A stretch of DNA of 21,797 bases from a virus. Positions 10,413 through 16,420 of the stretch are shown in pieces; positions within the stretch are counted from its first letter, which is position 1, and each line of letters opens with the position of its first letter. The stretch is from the IMG/VR virus record IMGVR_UViG_3300007963_003735, positions 1 to 21,797 of that record. One strand, given 5' to 3'. The translations under genes and the position numbers were made by a program. The notes under the pieces are model-generated. The model was not told where the DNA came from. It was given only the letters and a program-made list of their open reading frames with translations, and made no database searches.

Positions 10413-12219
10413 GGACTTCCGCTCCGATCATTCCGCCGGGACCCGCCGGGACACCCATACGGGCCAGCAGGTTCGCTCCGTCAGGGGCCTGCGGGGGGCC
10501 GGGGCCCAGCATCGCCGGGCCCGGCGGACCGCCCGGGCCACCCGGGCCAGCGGGACCCATCGGCGCTCCCGGTTGCAAACCTGGACCTGCCATCGCCGGA
10601 AGCATTTGCGCCTGTTGTTCTTCCTGGGGTTCAACGACCCACTTCTCGAACAGGTCGAACAGTTCGTCGCCCTGGAGTCGGGCACGGGCAATTTCCACCA
10701 GGGCGGAGTCGGGGATCATTCCCTGCTCCAGACCTTGCAGTAGTTTCGCCAGGGCCATGGCACGGAACTTCTCCGTGTCGATCCTGGCCTGTTCCCGGGC
10801 CACATCGGTGAGACCGTCCAGGTTCTCCTGCACGAACTCCTTGGACACGAACTCGTTTTGGCTGTATTGGATGTGCAGCACCGCCGACTGGGCGGGGTCC
10901 CTGCCCATGCCCAGCCCGTACTCCACCCGCAGCCGGTTGTCCATGTCGATGTCTTTGACCGGGTTGTATTCCTCCAGGAACTCCTGGTTCCTGAGAATCC
11001 CCCCGGCGGTCTTCTCCCCCGGGAAATACTGTTTATCGACCATGCAGGCGATCCGCAGCGCCTTCTCCAGTTTCGACTGGAGCAACTGGTGGTAGGTGCG
11101 GATAGCGGTGTTCATCATCCCCACCGACGACTCCAGGAACTTCGCTGAAGCGATGCTCTGGTCGATTTCGCCCGGGCGAGATTTGGGCCAGCGGCCCCCC
11201 AGGTGGATGCCTTCCACCAACTGGGACATATCGGCCTGGACGTTTAGCGACGAAACCGCTGGCGGTACACGACCGATAGCGCCCTGGGGGCCCAACTCAA
11301 TGTAGGCACCGCCGCCGTAAGGCATCTCTCCGATCAGGTCCTTGACAAAAATGTCCGAATAGACCGCCTGGTCCGCATAGTCCAGAACCATCGACATGAG
11401 CCGAATGTGGGCTTCCAGTAGGCCTACTACCTGGTCGAACTGGCCTCGGAACTCGCCGTCCAAAGTGATTCTTGAACCAATCACTATGGGGCATACCCCC
11501 AGGGGGTTAGGTATCCGCTCCAGTTCGACCGGGTAGAGCGCATAGTCGCCGGAACTGAAACGGTGGAAGGTGTCGTGGTTGCCCTGGTACATGCCGCACA
11601 GGAGATATTCATGCTCGTCGTAGTATTCGACCAGAACAACCTTGGTGTTCTCATCCACTTCGCCTAAACCGTTACTCCCGACAAATTCAAAGAGAACGGC
11701 CTGGTAGTCCGGCGGCAACTGCGAATAATACACCTCCCTTCCAAACATCACTTTGCGGACAGTGTCGCCGGGGCGGAACCCTGGCTCCGGGTAGCAGGTC
11801 CGTGGGTCCCGACGTTCGATCAACGGCATGTGCTGTTCAAAGTCGGGGCTGACCGACCAGACGCTGTACCCGTAAGCGGCCATATCCATGACGGCTCTCG
11901 GGATCAGCAGGTCGATACCGTTCGCCTGCATGTAGGAAGTCGCCACCCGTTCCATGCGGGAAGCAGTCTTCTTAGACGACTGGGTGGCCTTAGCGGGCTG
12001 CACCCGAATAGTCGGGATGACAGACGCTGCTTCAGCGGTGTCTTCCAAAGCGACCTGAATCATGTTCGGTGAACGTGCGGTCACGTTCTCTTCGTCCGGG
12101 TCGAACTCGTCAAAGTCCCCCTTGACCGTCCGGTCGATAACGTCGATTCTTAGGTCCCGCTCCGTATAACGCTGTCTCCAGGCGCTATACATGCTTGGGA
12201 GTTTGTCAACTTCCAGCAT
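10405..12219 (-). CDS. Portal protein with collagen-like C-terminal tail
   Basis: The product is 604 residues. It lies directly downstream of the large terminase and one small gene, the usual place for a portal, and its N-terminal two thirds look like actinophage portals (MYSAWRQRY start, SPNMIQVALEDTAE region, then a long mixed alpha/beta core and an AREQARIDTEK-type helix near residues 485-500). The portal forms the ring at the capsid vertex through which DNA is packaged and leaves. Unusually, residues 541-604 are Gly/Pro-rich, with consecutive Gly-X-Y triplets (GPAGPGGPGGPPGPA) as in phage collagen-like proteins. It overlaps the upstream gene by 14 nt and the downstream one by 8 nt. The portal call rests on context and overall resemblance, not on a catalytic motif. 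Confidence 0.85.
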   Translation of the reverse strand: MLEVDKLPSMYSAWRQRYTERDLRIDVIDRTVKGDFDEFDPDEENVTARSPNMIQVALEDTAEAASVIPTIRVQPAKATQSSKKTASRMERVATSYMQANGIDLLIPRAVMDMAAYGYSVWSVSPDFEQHMPLIERRDPRTCYPEPGFRPGDTVRKVMFGREVYYSQLPPDYQAVLFEFVGSNGLGEVDENTKVVLVEYYDEHEYLLCGMYQGNHDTFHRFSSGDYALYPVELERIPNPLGVCPIVIGSRITLDGEFRGQFDQVVGLLEAHIRLMSMVLDYADQAVYSDIFVKDLIGEMPYGGGAYIELGPQGAIGRVPPAVSSLNVQADMSQLVEGIHLGGRWPKSRPGEIDQSIASAKFLESSVGMMNTAIRTYHQLLQSKLEKALRIACMVDKQYFPGEKTAGGILRNQEFLEEYNPVKDIDMDNRLRVEYGLGMGRDPAQSAVLHIQYSQNEFVSKEFVQENLDGLTDVAREQARIDTEKFRAMALAKLLQGLEQGMIPDSALVEIARARLQGDELFDLFEKWVVEPQEEQQAQMLPAMAGPGLQPGAPMGPAGPGGPGGPPGPAMLGPGPPQAPDGANLLARMGVPAGPGGMIGAEVRG

Positions 12220-12451
12220 CTGGCCTCTGACTTTCCGCTAGTTCCAGCAGGTGGCGTTCGACGGTAGACAAGGGTCGACCGTTACGGGCAGCAAATGCCC
12301 GGTCCCGAATCTCGTCTTCCGTGGCCTCCCGGGGGGCAGTGAAATACAAGGGCTCTCCATCGTCCGTATAGGTACCGCAGACAATCTCGTCCTCGGCGGC
12401 TGTCTCTGAGGCCTTCTTGAAAGCCCGTGCGTTCTTTAGATCCCTGAACAT
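12206..12451 (-). CDS. Hypothetical protein between terminase and portal
   Basis: The product is 81 residues. ATG at 12451 is preceded by GAGGGATA, an acceptable ribosome site, and sits 28 nt after the terminase stop. The 3' end overlaps the portal start by 14 nt, so it is part of the same translational chain. The protein is charged: a basic first dozen residues (RDLKNARAFKK), a central strand-rich part (GTYTDDGEPLYFTAP), then an acidic helix and a Leu-rich final helix (STVERHLLELAES). I do not recognise the family. A small head-completion or terminase accessory role is possible from position only. Confidence 0.8.
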   Translation of the reverse strand: MFRDLKNARAFKKASETAAEDEIVCGTYTDDGEPLYFTAPREATEDEIRDRAFAARNGRPLSTVERHLLELAESQRPDAGS

Positions 12452-12479
12452 TATCCCTCAAGTGTCCGTAATGAAAGTG

Positions 12480-14363
12480 TCACCGATCCGACACCCTGCC
12501 CTCTATGTTCACAAACTCCGGCCCCTGCTCCTCGTCATGCTCTTCGACCTCGGAATGAGGCAACGGCGTAGACAAAGTCGACCGGCGATACCCCCACTGG
12601 CCACGAGACATATGACCTGCACGCTGGTCCCTCAACTGGACCTTCCGAACGTCCTGCCCCTGGAAATCAACGACATGCCTCCGGCGACGGACCCGGTTCG
12701 GGACCTTCATCCTTTCGTTGAACAACGGCAGGTGGGCCCGGTCCAGTAGGTCCCGGCAACCCAAGTCGGCAAACCAAGTTGACATCACCCTGTCAGAAAG
12801 CATTCCCATAGGGAACGAAACAAACTCTTCGATCACCGGCTGAAACATCTTGCAGGTCGGAGCGTTGCCCCACGGGATCGAAAACATTTCTGCGGTCATC
12901 AACGGTGCCAGAGACTCCACCCCGAACTGTGGGTCCCACTTGTTCTTGTGCGTCGTATGCGGCACCACCCGGACCCCCTTCTTGGCGAGGTACTGGATGA
13001 TCTCCGTGTTGTATTGCACCAACTGGGACTGGAGTCCGTTGTTCTCCACCCGCCACTCAAACAGCGGGTACCTCTCCGTCCACGAGATAATCTGATCTTT
13101 CATCTGCGGGGCCTTCATCGACTTGACCGCCACCTGGTCGACCAGGAAACGCTTCCCCGTCCTCAGGTCGACCCCGATCAGAGAAAAAGCGGTGTACCCC
13201 GAATCTTTATTACCCCCCGCCGGGTCCAGACCAGCGATCAAACGCCAATCGGATTCGTAATGACCGATAGTGCGTGAAGTGTCCTTACACACATCCAGCA
13301 TTTCCTGCGTGAACGAAGCGCCCAGACCGGGTACGTCCACGTTCTGGTACACCAACTGGAAATCCGCCGGTCTCATCTCCGACCGGTGGATCAGCGCCTG
13401 GTCATACGGGAAATGGTCCGGCCAAAGAACCTCTTCGTTCGTGTCGTCCTGGATGCAGGAGTAACGCAACACCCTGTAGCCCGGCCTGTTGGCCAGCGTC
13501 GAATAAATGTCGCCGGGCGACACCCGTGTCCCCACCCAGATCGCTTTGCCCTTCTTCCCGATCCGGGACAGGGCCTCCTTGTCGATCCATTCCAACATCC
13601 CGGCGACCCTGTCCGGGTTGCGCTGGTTGTCCAGGGTAGCGATGTCGTCAAACTTGATTACGTCGGCACGGCGGCCATAAATCTGTGCGCCGACACCCAG
13701 CACCTGAACGGTCGGGTCCTTCTCGGCGGTTTGACGGCCCGCCACATAGATCGCTTCCTGGTTCCACACCGACTGCGACCCCTCAGGTTTGAACGGCCCC
13801 CAATCTTCGATCAGGTTCCCGCCCGCCCCCTCGTACAAGTCCGTGTTACACAGCAGTTCGTTGATCGAATGCAGGAACGTCCGGGCGAACGGCAACGACT
13901 TCGACACGACCAGGGTCCGCAGGTTCGGATTCTTCACCAACGAGTAGATCGTGTCCTTCACCGTCACGTTCGTGGACTTGGAATGGTACGGCGGAAGGTT
14001 GATTAGCACCCGGTGGGCGTCACTGTGGCAGGCCTCCGCCATGTCCCGATGGAACTGCGGCATCTCGTGGTGCTTGTCGCAATCCGGGCAAATCCAATGG
14101 CCGAAATACCTCTGGTCGAACTCCTCGAAAGTGCCGACCCGCCGTTTCTCATCCAAACCCAACGGAGAAATGTTGATACGGGCCTTGGCAGCATCCACCC
14201 GGGCGTCACGCTCCTCACGAGCGATCTTCACCTTCTTGTTCAGATGCTGACGGGAAACCCCGTACTCCTTAGAGGCCTCGGTTTGGGTCCACCCGTCGTC
14301 AATGACACGCAGAATCGCCGCCTCAAAGCGGCGTTGCTTCGACCACTTGGCGTATTTGCTCAC
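12480..14363 (-). CDS. terL: Large terminase subunit (ATPase/nuclease) with N-terminal helix-turn-helix
   Basis: The product is 627 residues from GTG at 14363. Terminase cuts concatemeric DNA and drives it into the prohead through the portal. The ATPase has a deviant Walker A at residues 121-131 (LPPYHSKST, K129), Walker B with D239-D240 (VIKFDDI), and a VGTR motif near 277-280. The RNase H-like nuclease shows D380 (GLDPAGG), E440 (VENNG) and D524 (SDRVM). Residues 14-44 form a helix-turn-helix (TQTEASKEYGVSRQHL) of the sort normally found in the small subunit or recombinases, and no separate small-subunit gene is visible. A CPDC pair lies at 92-95. The tail after about 560 is basic, then acidic. 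The product call is very secure; the gene symbol is used generically. Confidence 0.95.
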   Translation of the reverse strand: MSKYAKWSKQRRFEAAILRVIDDGWTQTEASKEYGVSRQHLNKKVKIAREERDARVDAAKARINISPLGLDEKRRVGTFEEFDQRYFGHWICPDCDKHHEMPQFHRDMAEACHSDAHRVLINLPPYHSKSTNVTVKDTIYSLVKNPNLRTLVVSKSLPFARTFLHSINELLCNTDLYEGAGGNLIEDWGPFKPEGSQSVWNQEAIYVAGRQTAEKDPTVQVLGVGAQIYGRRADVIKFDDIATLDNQRNPDRVAGMLEWIDKEALSRIGKKGKAIWVGTRVSPGDIYSTLANRPGYRVLRYSCIQDDTNEEVLWPDHFPYDQALIHRSEMRPADFQLVYQNVDVPGLGASFTQEMLDVCKDTSRTIGHYESDWRLIAGLDPAGGNKDSGYTAFSLIGVDLRTGKRFLVDQVAVKSMKAPQMKDQIISWTERYPLFEWRVENNGLQSQLVQYNTEIIQYLAKKGVRVVPHTTHKNKWDPQFGVESLAPLMTAEMFSIPWGNAPTCKMFQPVIEEFVSFPMGMLSDRVMSTWFADLGCRDLLDRAHLPLFNERMKVPNRVRRRRHVVDFQGQDVRKVQLRDQRAGHMSRGQWGYRRSTLSTPLPHSEVEEHDEEQGPEFVNIEGRVSDR

Positions 14364-14369
14364 AGTGGA

Positions 14370-14510
14370 CTACTGACAGGACTCGCAGGTTTCGACCTCA
14401 TCGACCCCGCACACTAGCGGAGTGTCATCTTCAAAGGGATCGACCGGAGGCTTCTCCTCATCAAACATAGGGCCAAGAACAACCCTGGGCGTGACCTCGG
14501 GCCAAGCCAT
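14370..14510 (-). CDS. Small acidic hypothetical protein upstream of terminase
   Basis: The product is 46 residues. Its ATG (14510-14508) shares one base with the stop of the upstream 37-residue gene (TGATG), and it ends 6 nt before the terminase start, so it is probably translated by coupling. The sequence is rich in Asp, Glu and Pro, with three cysteines near the C-terminus, two of them in CESC. The overlap geometry and the tight packing on both sides support it more than the protein itself does. I do not recognise a family. A single metal site or a disulphide is conceivable, but nothing shows it. Confidence 0.6.
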   Translation of the reverse strand: MAWPEVTPRVVLGPMFDEEKPPVDPFEDDTPLVCGVDEVETCESCQ

Positions 14511-14623
14511 CAGTACCCCTTGCGACGCTTAGAAACCTTCTTACCGGTCTTACGAGCATACTTTTTTGCCGCTGCCCGGCCTTTTTTGCTGTAAGAGAAT
14601 CGTTTCTTGCCTACTTTCGGCAT
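14510..14623 (-). CDS. Very basic 37-residue phage protein, first gene of the structural operon
   Basis: I start it at ATG 14623, preceded by AGGAG at a normal distance; a longer frame to 14779 would run through the promoter and hairpins. The 37 residues include about 17 Lys or Arg (KVGKKRFSYSKKGRAAAKK and KTGKKVSKRRKGY). Short Lys-rich proteins with this PKVGKKxFxYxKKGxAAAK pattern are, from memory, common near head genes of marine and actinobacterial phages and are uncharacterised. The charge suggests nucleic acid binding, perhaps packaged with DNA; this is inference. It is the first gene after the probable leftward promoter. Confidence 0.75.
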   Translation of the reverse strand: MPKVGKKRFSYSKKGRAAAKKYARKTGKKVSKRRKGY

Positions 14624-14640
14624 GGGTGGGGTCTCCTGTT

Positions 14641-14693
14641 CCTGGAGCGGCTCGTCAGAGCCGCCGCTCCTGGTGCCTGGCTCCTGTGCCAGG
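14641..14693 (-). other. Two hairpins in the 5' leader of the structural operon
   Basis: Hairpin one (14644-14670) pairs GGAGCGG with CCGCTCC around an inner CTC-GTCA-GAG stem with a 3-nt bulge, and can extend by two pairs. Hairpin two (14676-14693) pairs CCTGGC with GCCAGG around a 6-nt loop. They lie between the TATAAT box and the first ribosome site, so the first is in the mRNA leader and the second falls at or near the expected transcript start. They may affect mRNA stability or start efficiency; no U-run follows, so they are not terminators. Confidence 0.5.
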
Positions 14694-14695
14694 AG

Positions 14696-14701
14696 ATTAT
14701 A
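14696..14701 (-). promoter_or_regulatory. Probable leftward promoter -10 box for the virion operon
   Basis: The minus strand reads TATAAT here, a perfect sigma70-type -10 box in otherwise GC-rich DNA, about 73 nt upstream of the first leftward gene. There is no good -35 hexamer at 16-18 nt (the best is TACCTG or ACCTGT), so it may need an activator or a phage factor. A TGTCAG half-site of the palindrome family lies just upstream of the box on the same strand. Confidence 0.5.
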
Positions 14702-14752
14702 CACCTGGACCTGGCTGACAGGTACTAAACAGACAGGAATCCGATATGTATT

Positions 14753-14780
14753 AGTGACAGGCGGCTGTCGGATTGTCACT
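14753..14780. promoter_or_regulatory. Composite inverted repeat in the divergent promoter region
   Basis: AGTGACA at 14753-14759 is the inverted complement of TGTCACT at 14774-14780. Nested inside is GACAG-GCGG-CTGTC at 14756-14769, which has the same 4-base spacer as the palindromes found before the rightward genes. It lies about 50 bp upstream of the leftward TATAAT box, so an operator for a phage repressor or activator is the natural reading. Confidence 0.45.
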
Positions 14781-14819
14781 CAAATAGATAGATGCCCCCT
14801 CCCTGACTCCCTGGCCCCA

Positions 14820-15110
14820 GGCTTATGGACCCCCCTTTGACACTGGACTGTCAAACCCCAGGCCAGGCCCAGAATCCTGGCCCTGCTGCTGGCACCAGGC
14901 CACCCAGCCACCAGGTCGGGCCCACCAGGCCAGGCGGGCCCCTGGTCACCACTCCAGGACCCCGGCACCAGGTCCCGGACCGGGATGGGCACGCCCTCGT
15001 CAATGCACCATGTGTGTGTCACCCTGGGTGCGTCCTGGTCGGCTGCCTGGTGCGCTCCTGGGTGGTGCTGGACAGGCCTGGCGGGTGCTGCCTGGCACTG
15101 CTGGTTGGCT
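14820..15110. repeat. CCWGG-rich intergenic tract
   Basis: I count roughly 17 copies of CCAGG or CCTGG in this tract and just upstream, against one or two expected for its length and GC content. The left half is mostly CCAGG and the right half mostly CCTGG, so the two halves can pair with each other on one strand. Two open frames here (14825-15121 plus and 14780-15022 minus) have low-complexity Pro/Gly products and no ribosome sites, so I see no gene. Confidence 0.5.
14837..14854. promoter_or_regulatory. Solitary TTGACAC-N4-CTGTCAA palindrome
   Basis: TTGACACTGGACTGTCAA matches the start-associated palindrome with one inner mismatch and is further flanked by T and A. Unlike the gene-proximal copies, no ribosome site follows. 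A stand-alone copy in the divergent control region favours a DNA-binding (operator) role for the palindrome. Confidence 0.5.
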
Positions 15111-15280
15111 CGTGCTTGTGAATGGTTTCACTATGTGTGGGTTCTCAGGCCTGTTTTGACCTGGTTTTGTCAGGGGTTGGGAAATATTTCTGGTGGTGTG
15201 TTTGGGCTGGTCAGGTGGTGTTTTGGTGGTGGGTTGGAGGGTGAGTGACGAGGAACTGTCAGTGGCGGGCACTATCGTCA
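15111..15280. other. AT-richer stretch, possible rightward promoter region
   Basis: This stretch is noticeably richer in T than its surroundings. It includes TTGACC at 15156 within a degraded palindrome (TTGACC-N6-TGTCAG, 15156-15173) and AAATAT at 15182-15187, but the 20-nt or longer spacing is too long for a standard sigma70 promoter. The rightward small-gene operon must start upstream of 15675, and this is the likeliest place; no convincing box pair is visible. Confidence 0.3.
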
Positions 15281-15530
15281 CCTTCGGTTCCGGGCACATA
15301 TGCCTCCCGGTTCGAAGGGCCCAGAGCAGCCCACCCAGGTCAGGGCGAGAGACCCGACCGGGGTCCCGATCACTACCGGGGCTCAACGCAGGGGGAGACC
15401 CACCCAGCAGAGGGTGCCACTCCTACCCAGGACCACGGTCCTGAGGAGGCCCTGCGACCCAGCCAGGGGCTAAACGGATTGCCGCATGGACTACGAGGCC
15501 AGCGCCCCCTCACGGGGCTCTGCTACCGGT
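15281..15530 (+). ncRNA. Structured untranslated leader of the rightward operon
   Basis: Several hairpins lie in succession. At 15281-15318 CCTTCG pairs with CGAAGG and encloses CCGGG/CCCGG; at 15351-15365 GACCC pairs with GGGTC; at 15428-15443 CAGGACC-AC-GGTCCTG is an almost perfect palindrome; and at 15504-15518 GCCCC pairs with GGGGC. A long plus frame (15245-15619) covers this region, but its composition is low-complexity and only its last 25 codons have a ribosome site. I read this as an RNA leader. No known riboswitch class is recognised. Confidence 0.4.
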
Positions 15531-15544
15531 CCCAGGAGGAGGAG

Positions 15545-15619
15545 ATGACCTGGGACGACGGAGCAGGGATCGACGCTGGTTGTTGGTCGGAGCGGAGGAT
15601 TCCTCCTCCTCGTCCCTGA
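15545..15619 (+). CDS. Possible 24-residue leader peptide
   Basis: ATG at 15545 follows AGGAGGAGG (15534-15542) at close spacing. The product is MTWDDGAGIDAGCWSERRIP followed by PPRP. Its last codons are written as TTCCTCCTCCTCGTCC, an anti-Shine-Dalgarno stretch complementary to the ribosome site of the next gene (15661-15669) and to all the other rightward ribosome sites. Ribosomes translating this frame would cover that stretch and so could free the downstream site, as in translational attenuation. Neither translation nor regulation is proven. The coding evidence is only the strong ribosome site and position. Confidence 0.4.
   Translation: MTWDDGAGIDAGCWSERRIPPPRP
15600..15613 (+). promoter_or_regulatory. 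Anti-Shine-Dalgarno stretch in leader
   Basis: TTCCTCCTC (15600-15608) is the exact complement of GAGGAGGAA, and CCTCCTCGT (15605-15613) of ACGAGGAGG, the shared ribosome site. It could pair in cis with 15661-15669 or with the leader-peptide ribosome site at 15534-15542, and in trans with the other transcripts. Confidence 0.45.
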
Positions 15620-15635
15620 ATCGACAGGCTGATGA

Positions 15636-15669
15636 GAGCCCCTCCTGGGGCTCAAGAAACGAGGAGGAA
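15636..15669 (+). promoter_or_regulatory. Start-associated hairpin (variant) plus ribosome site of first small gene
   Basis: GAGCCCC-TCCT-GGGGCTC (15636-15653) is a 7-bp stem with a 4-nt loop, followed 7 nt later by GAGGAGGAA (15661-15669). The layout equals that of the TTGACAC palindromes before the later genes, but the sequence is unrelated, and the tRNA-like part of the module is absent. Confidence 0.6.
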
Positions 15670-15674
15670 CAACC

Positions 15675-15995
15675 ATGAGGAAAGACAGCACCATTGACTA
15701 CGGTCGTCGCAACAAGGACGGCGTGAAGGTGTCTGACATCAAGCACGAAACCTGGTCCTGCCAGGTCGCTGATTTCAGGGGTGACAGGGAGCATCCCTTC
15801 ACCCAGGTGAGCGTCCATGCCAACAGGGGCTCCCAGGGACCGGCTGAGATCGTCGTCCGGTCGTTCACTGACCATTCCGACCCCTTCTACACCGTCGACA
15901 TTGGCGGCGGCATCGGGGTGAATGTGTTCCTGACGCCTGCCCAGGCCAGGACGCTGGCGGTTTCGCTTGCCGAAGCCACCGGCATGATGAACTGA
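15675..15995 (+). CDS. Hypothetical small phage protein
   Basis: The product is 106 residues. The ATG at 15675 lies 5 nt after GAGGAGGAA. It is the first sizeable gene of the rightward operon. The protein is probably globular, with a beta-rich middle (HPFTQVSVHANRG, AEIVVRSF, FYTVDIGGG) and a C-terminal helix (LTPAQARTLAVSLAEATG). The helix, in which a Thr-Pro cap is followed by QARxLAxxLxxA, is a common element of small actinophage proteins, but I cannot assign a function. No signal peptide, membrane segment or metal-binding set is visible. It is followed 6 nt later by the first full start-associated module. Confidence 0.8.
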   Translation: MRKDSTIDYGRRNKDGVKVSDIKHETWSCQVADFRGDREHPFTQVSVHANRGSQGPAEIVVRSFTDHSDPFYTVDIGGGIGVNVFLTPAQARTLAVSLAEATGMMN

Positions 15996-16001
15996 AATAC
16001 C

Positions 16002-16083
16002 CCCCAGACCAGCCCAGGGCTGGCACCAGGTTCACGACCTGGCTGGGGACGATTGACACATCGGTGTCAACAACGAGGAGGAA
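16002..16083 (+). promoter_or_regulatory. Start-associated module 1 (long form)
   Basis: The outer stem CCCCAG (16002-16007) pairs with CTGGGG (16043-16048). It stacks directly on a T-arm-like hairpin CCAGG-TTCACGA-CCTGG (16026-16042), making 5 + 6 = 11 bp. The 18-nt linker holds a second hairpin, CCAGCC-CAG-GGCTGG (16009-16023). Then come ACGA, the palindrome TTGACAC-ATCG-GTGTCAA (16053-16070) and GAGGAGGAA (16075-16083). Confidence 0.8.
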
Positions 16084-16086
16084 CCA

Positions 16087-16335
16087 ATGAGAGAGTTCGC
16101 AGAACCATTCATCCAGACGTTGATTCGCATTGAGTTGCAGGCGTCGGCGCCGTGTTCCGAAGCATCACTTGCCCACTGGGTCGCAGAGCAGCATCCCAAC
16201 GGCCCAGGTGGGTCGGAGGCATGGTCGTTCGATGATGTCGAACAGCACACCCACGCTGTCCTTGTCAGGCTCCTGGAGCGTGGCCTGGTCCGCACCTGGG
16301 ACAACACGCCAGGCCAGTACGAATGGAAGAACTAA
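16087..16335 (+). CDS. Hypothetical small phage protein, possibly winged-helix-like
   Basis: The product is 82 residues, with ATG at 16087 shortly after GAGGAGGAA. Three helices can be drawn (EPFIQTLIRIELQ, EASLAHWVAEQH, DDVEQHTHAVLVRLLERGLV), followed by a short beta-like end (RTWDNTPGQYEWK). The order helix-helix-helix-strand with a final RLLERGLVRT segment is reminiscent of winged-helix DNA-binding proteins. That is a guess from pattern only, and a nucleic acid binding role is not shown. It is a single-gene unit flanked by modules 1 and 2. Confidence 0.78.
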   Translation: MREFAEPFIQTLIRIELQASAPCSEASLAHWVAEQHPNGPGGSEAWSFDDVEQHTHAVLVRLLERGLVRTWDNTPGQYEWKN

Positions 16336-16343
16336 CCCACACC

Positions 16344-16418
16344 GCCTGATTGGCAAGGACCCAGGTTCGACCCCTGGGCAGGCACGATTGACACAATGGT
16401 GTCAACAACGAGGAGGAA
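16344..16418 (+). promoter_or_regulatory. Start-associated module 2
   Basis: The outer stem GCCTG (16344-16348) pairs with CAGGC (16379-16383), stacked on CCCAGG-TTCGACC-CCTGGG (16360-16378), making 6 + 5 = 11 bp. The loop fits the tRNA T-loop consensus TTCRANY exactly. The linker is 11 nt. The palindrome is TTGACAC-AATG-GTGTCAA (16388-16405), and GAGGAGGAA is at 16410-16418. Confidence 0.8.
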
Positions 16419-16420
16419 CC

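Noticed and set aside
9932-11095. 387-codon plus-strand frame opposite the portal gene
   Set aside because: A shadow of high-GC coding on the minus strand; the product is Ser/Arg/Pro-rich and it has no ribosome site. Similar plus-strand frames between 1 and 14600 (for example 2150-3007, 7688-8323 and 13386-14006) are rejected for the same reason.
14825-15121. Forward open frame of 98 codons in the divergent region
   Set aside because: Low-complexity Pro/Gly/Cys product, no ribosome site, and it overlaps the CCWGG tract and palindromes.
15245-15544. Long 5' part of the 124-codon frame before the leader peptide
   Set aside because: No ribosome site at its first ATG, composition driven by GC-rich hairpins, no protein pattern.
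16130-16420. N-terminal extension of the SprT-like gene upstream of 16421
   Set aside because: It would run in another frame over the 82-residue gene and translate the module and ribosome site. The same reasoning removes the extensions from 17835 and 19816, which start inside the palindrome and read NEEE from the ribosome site.
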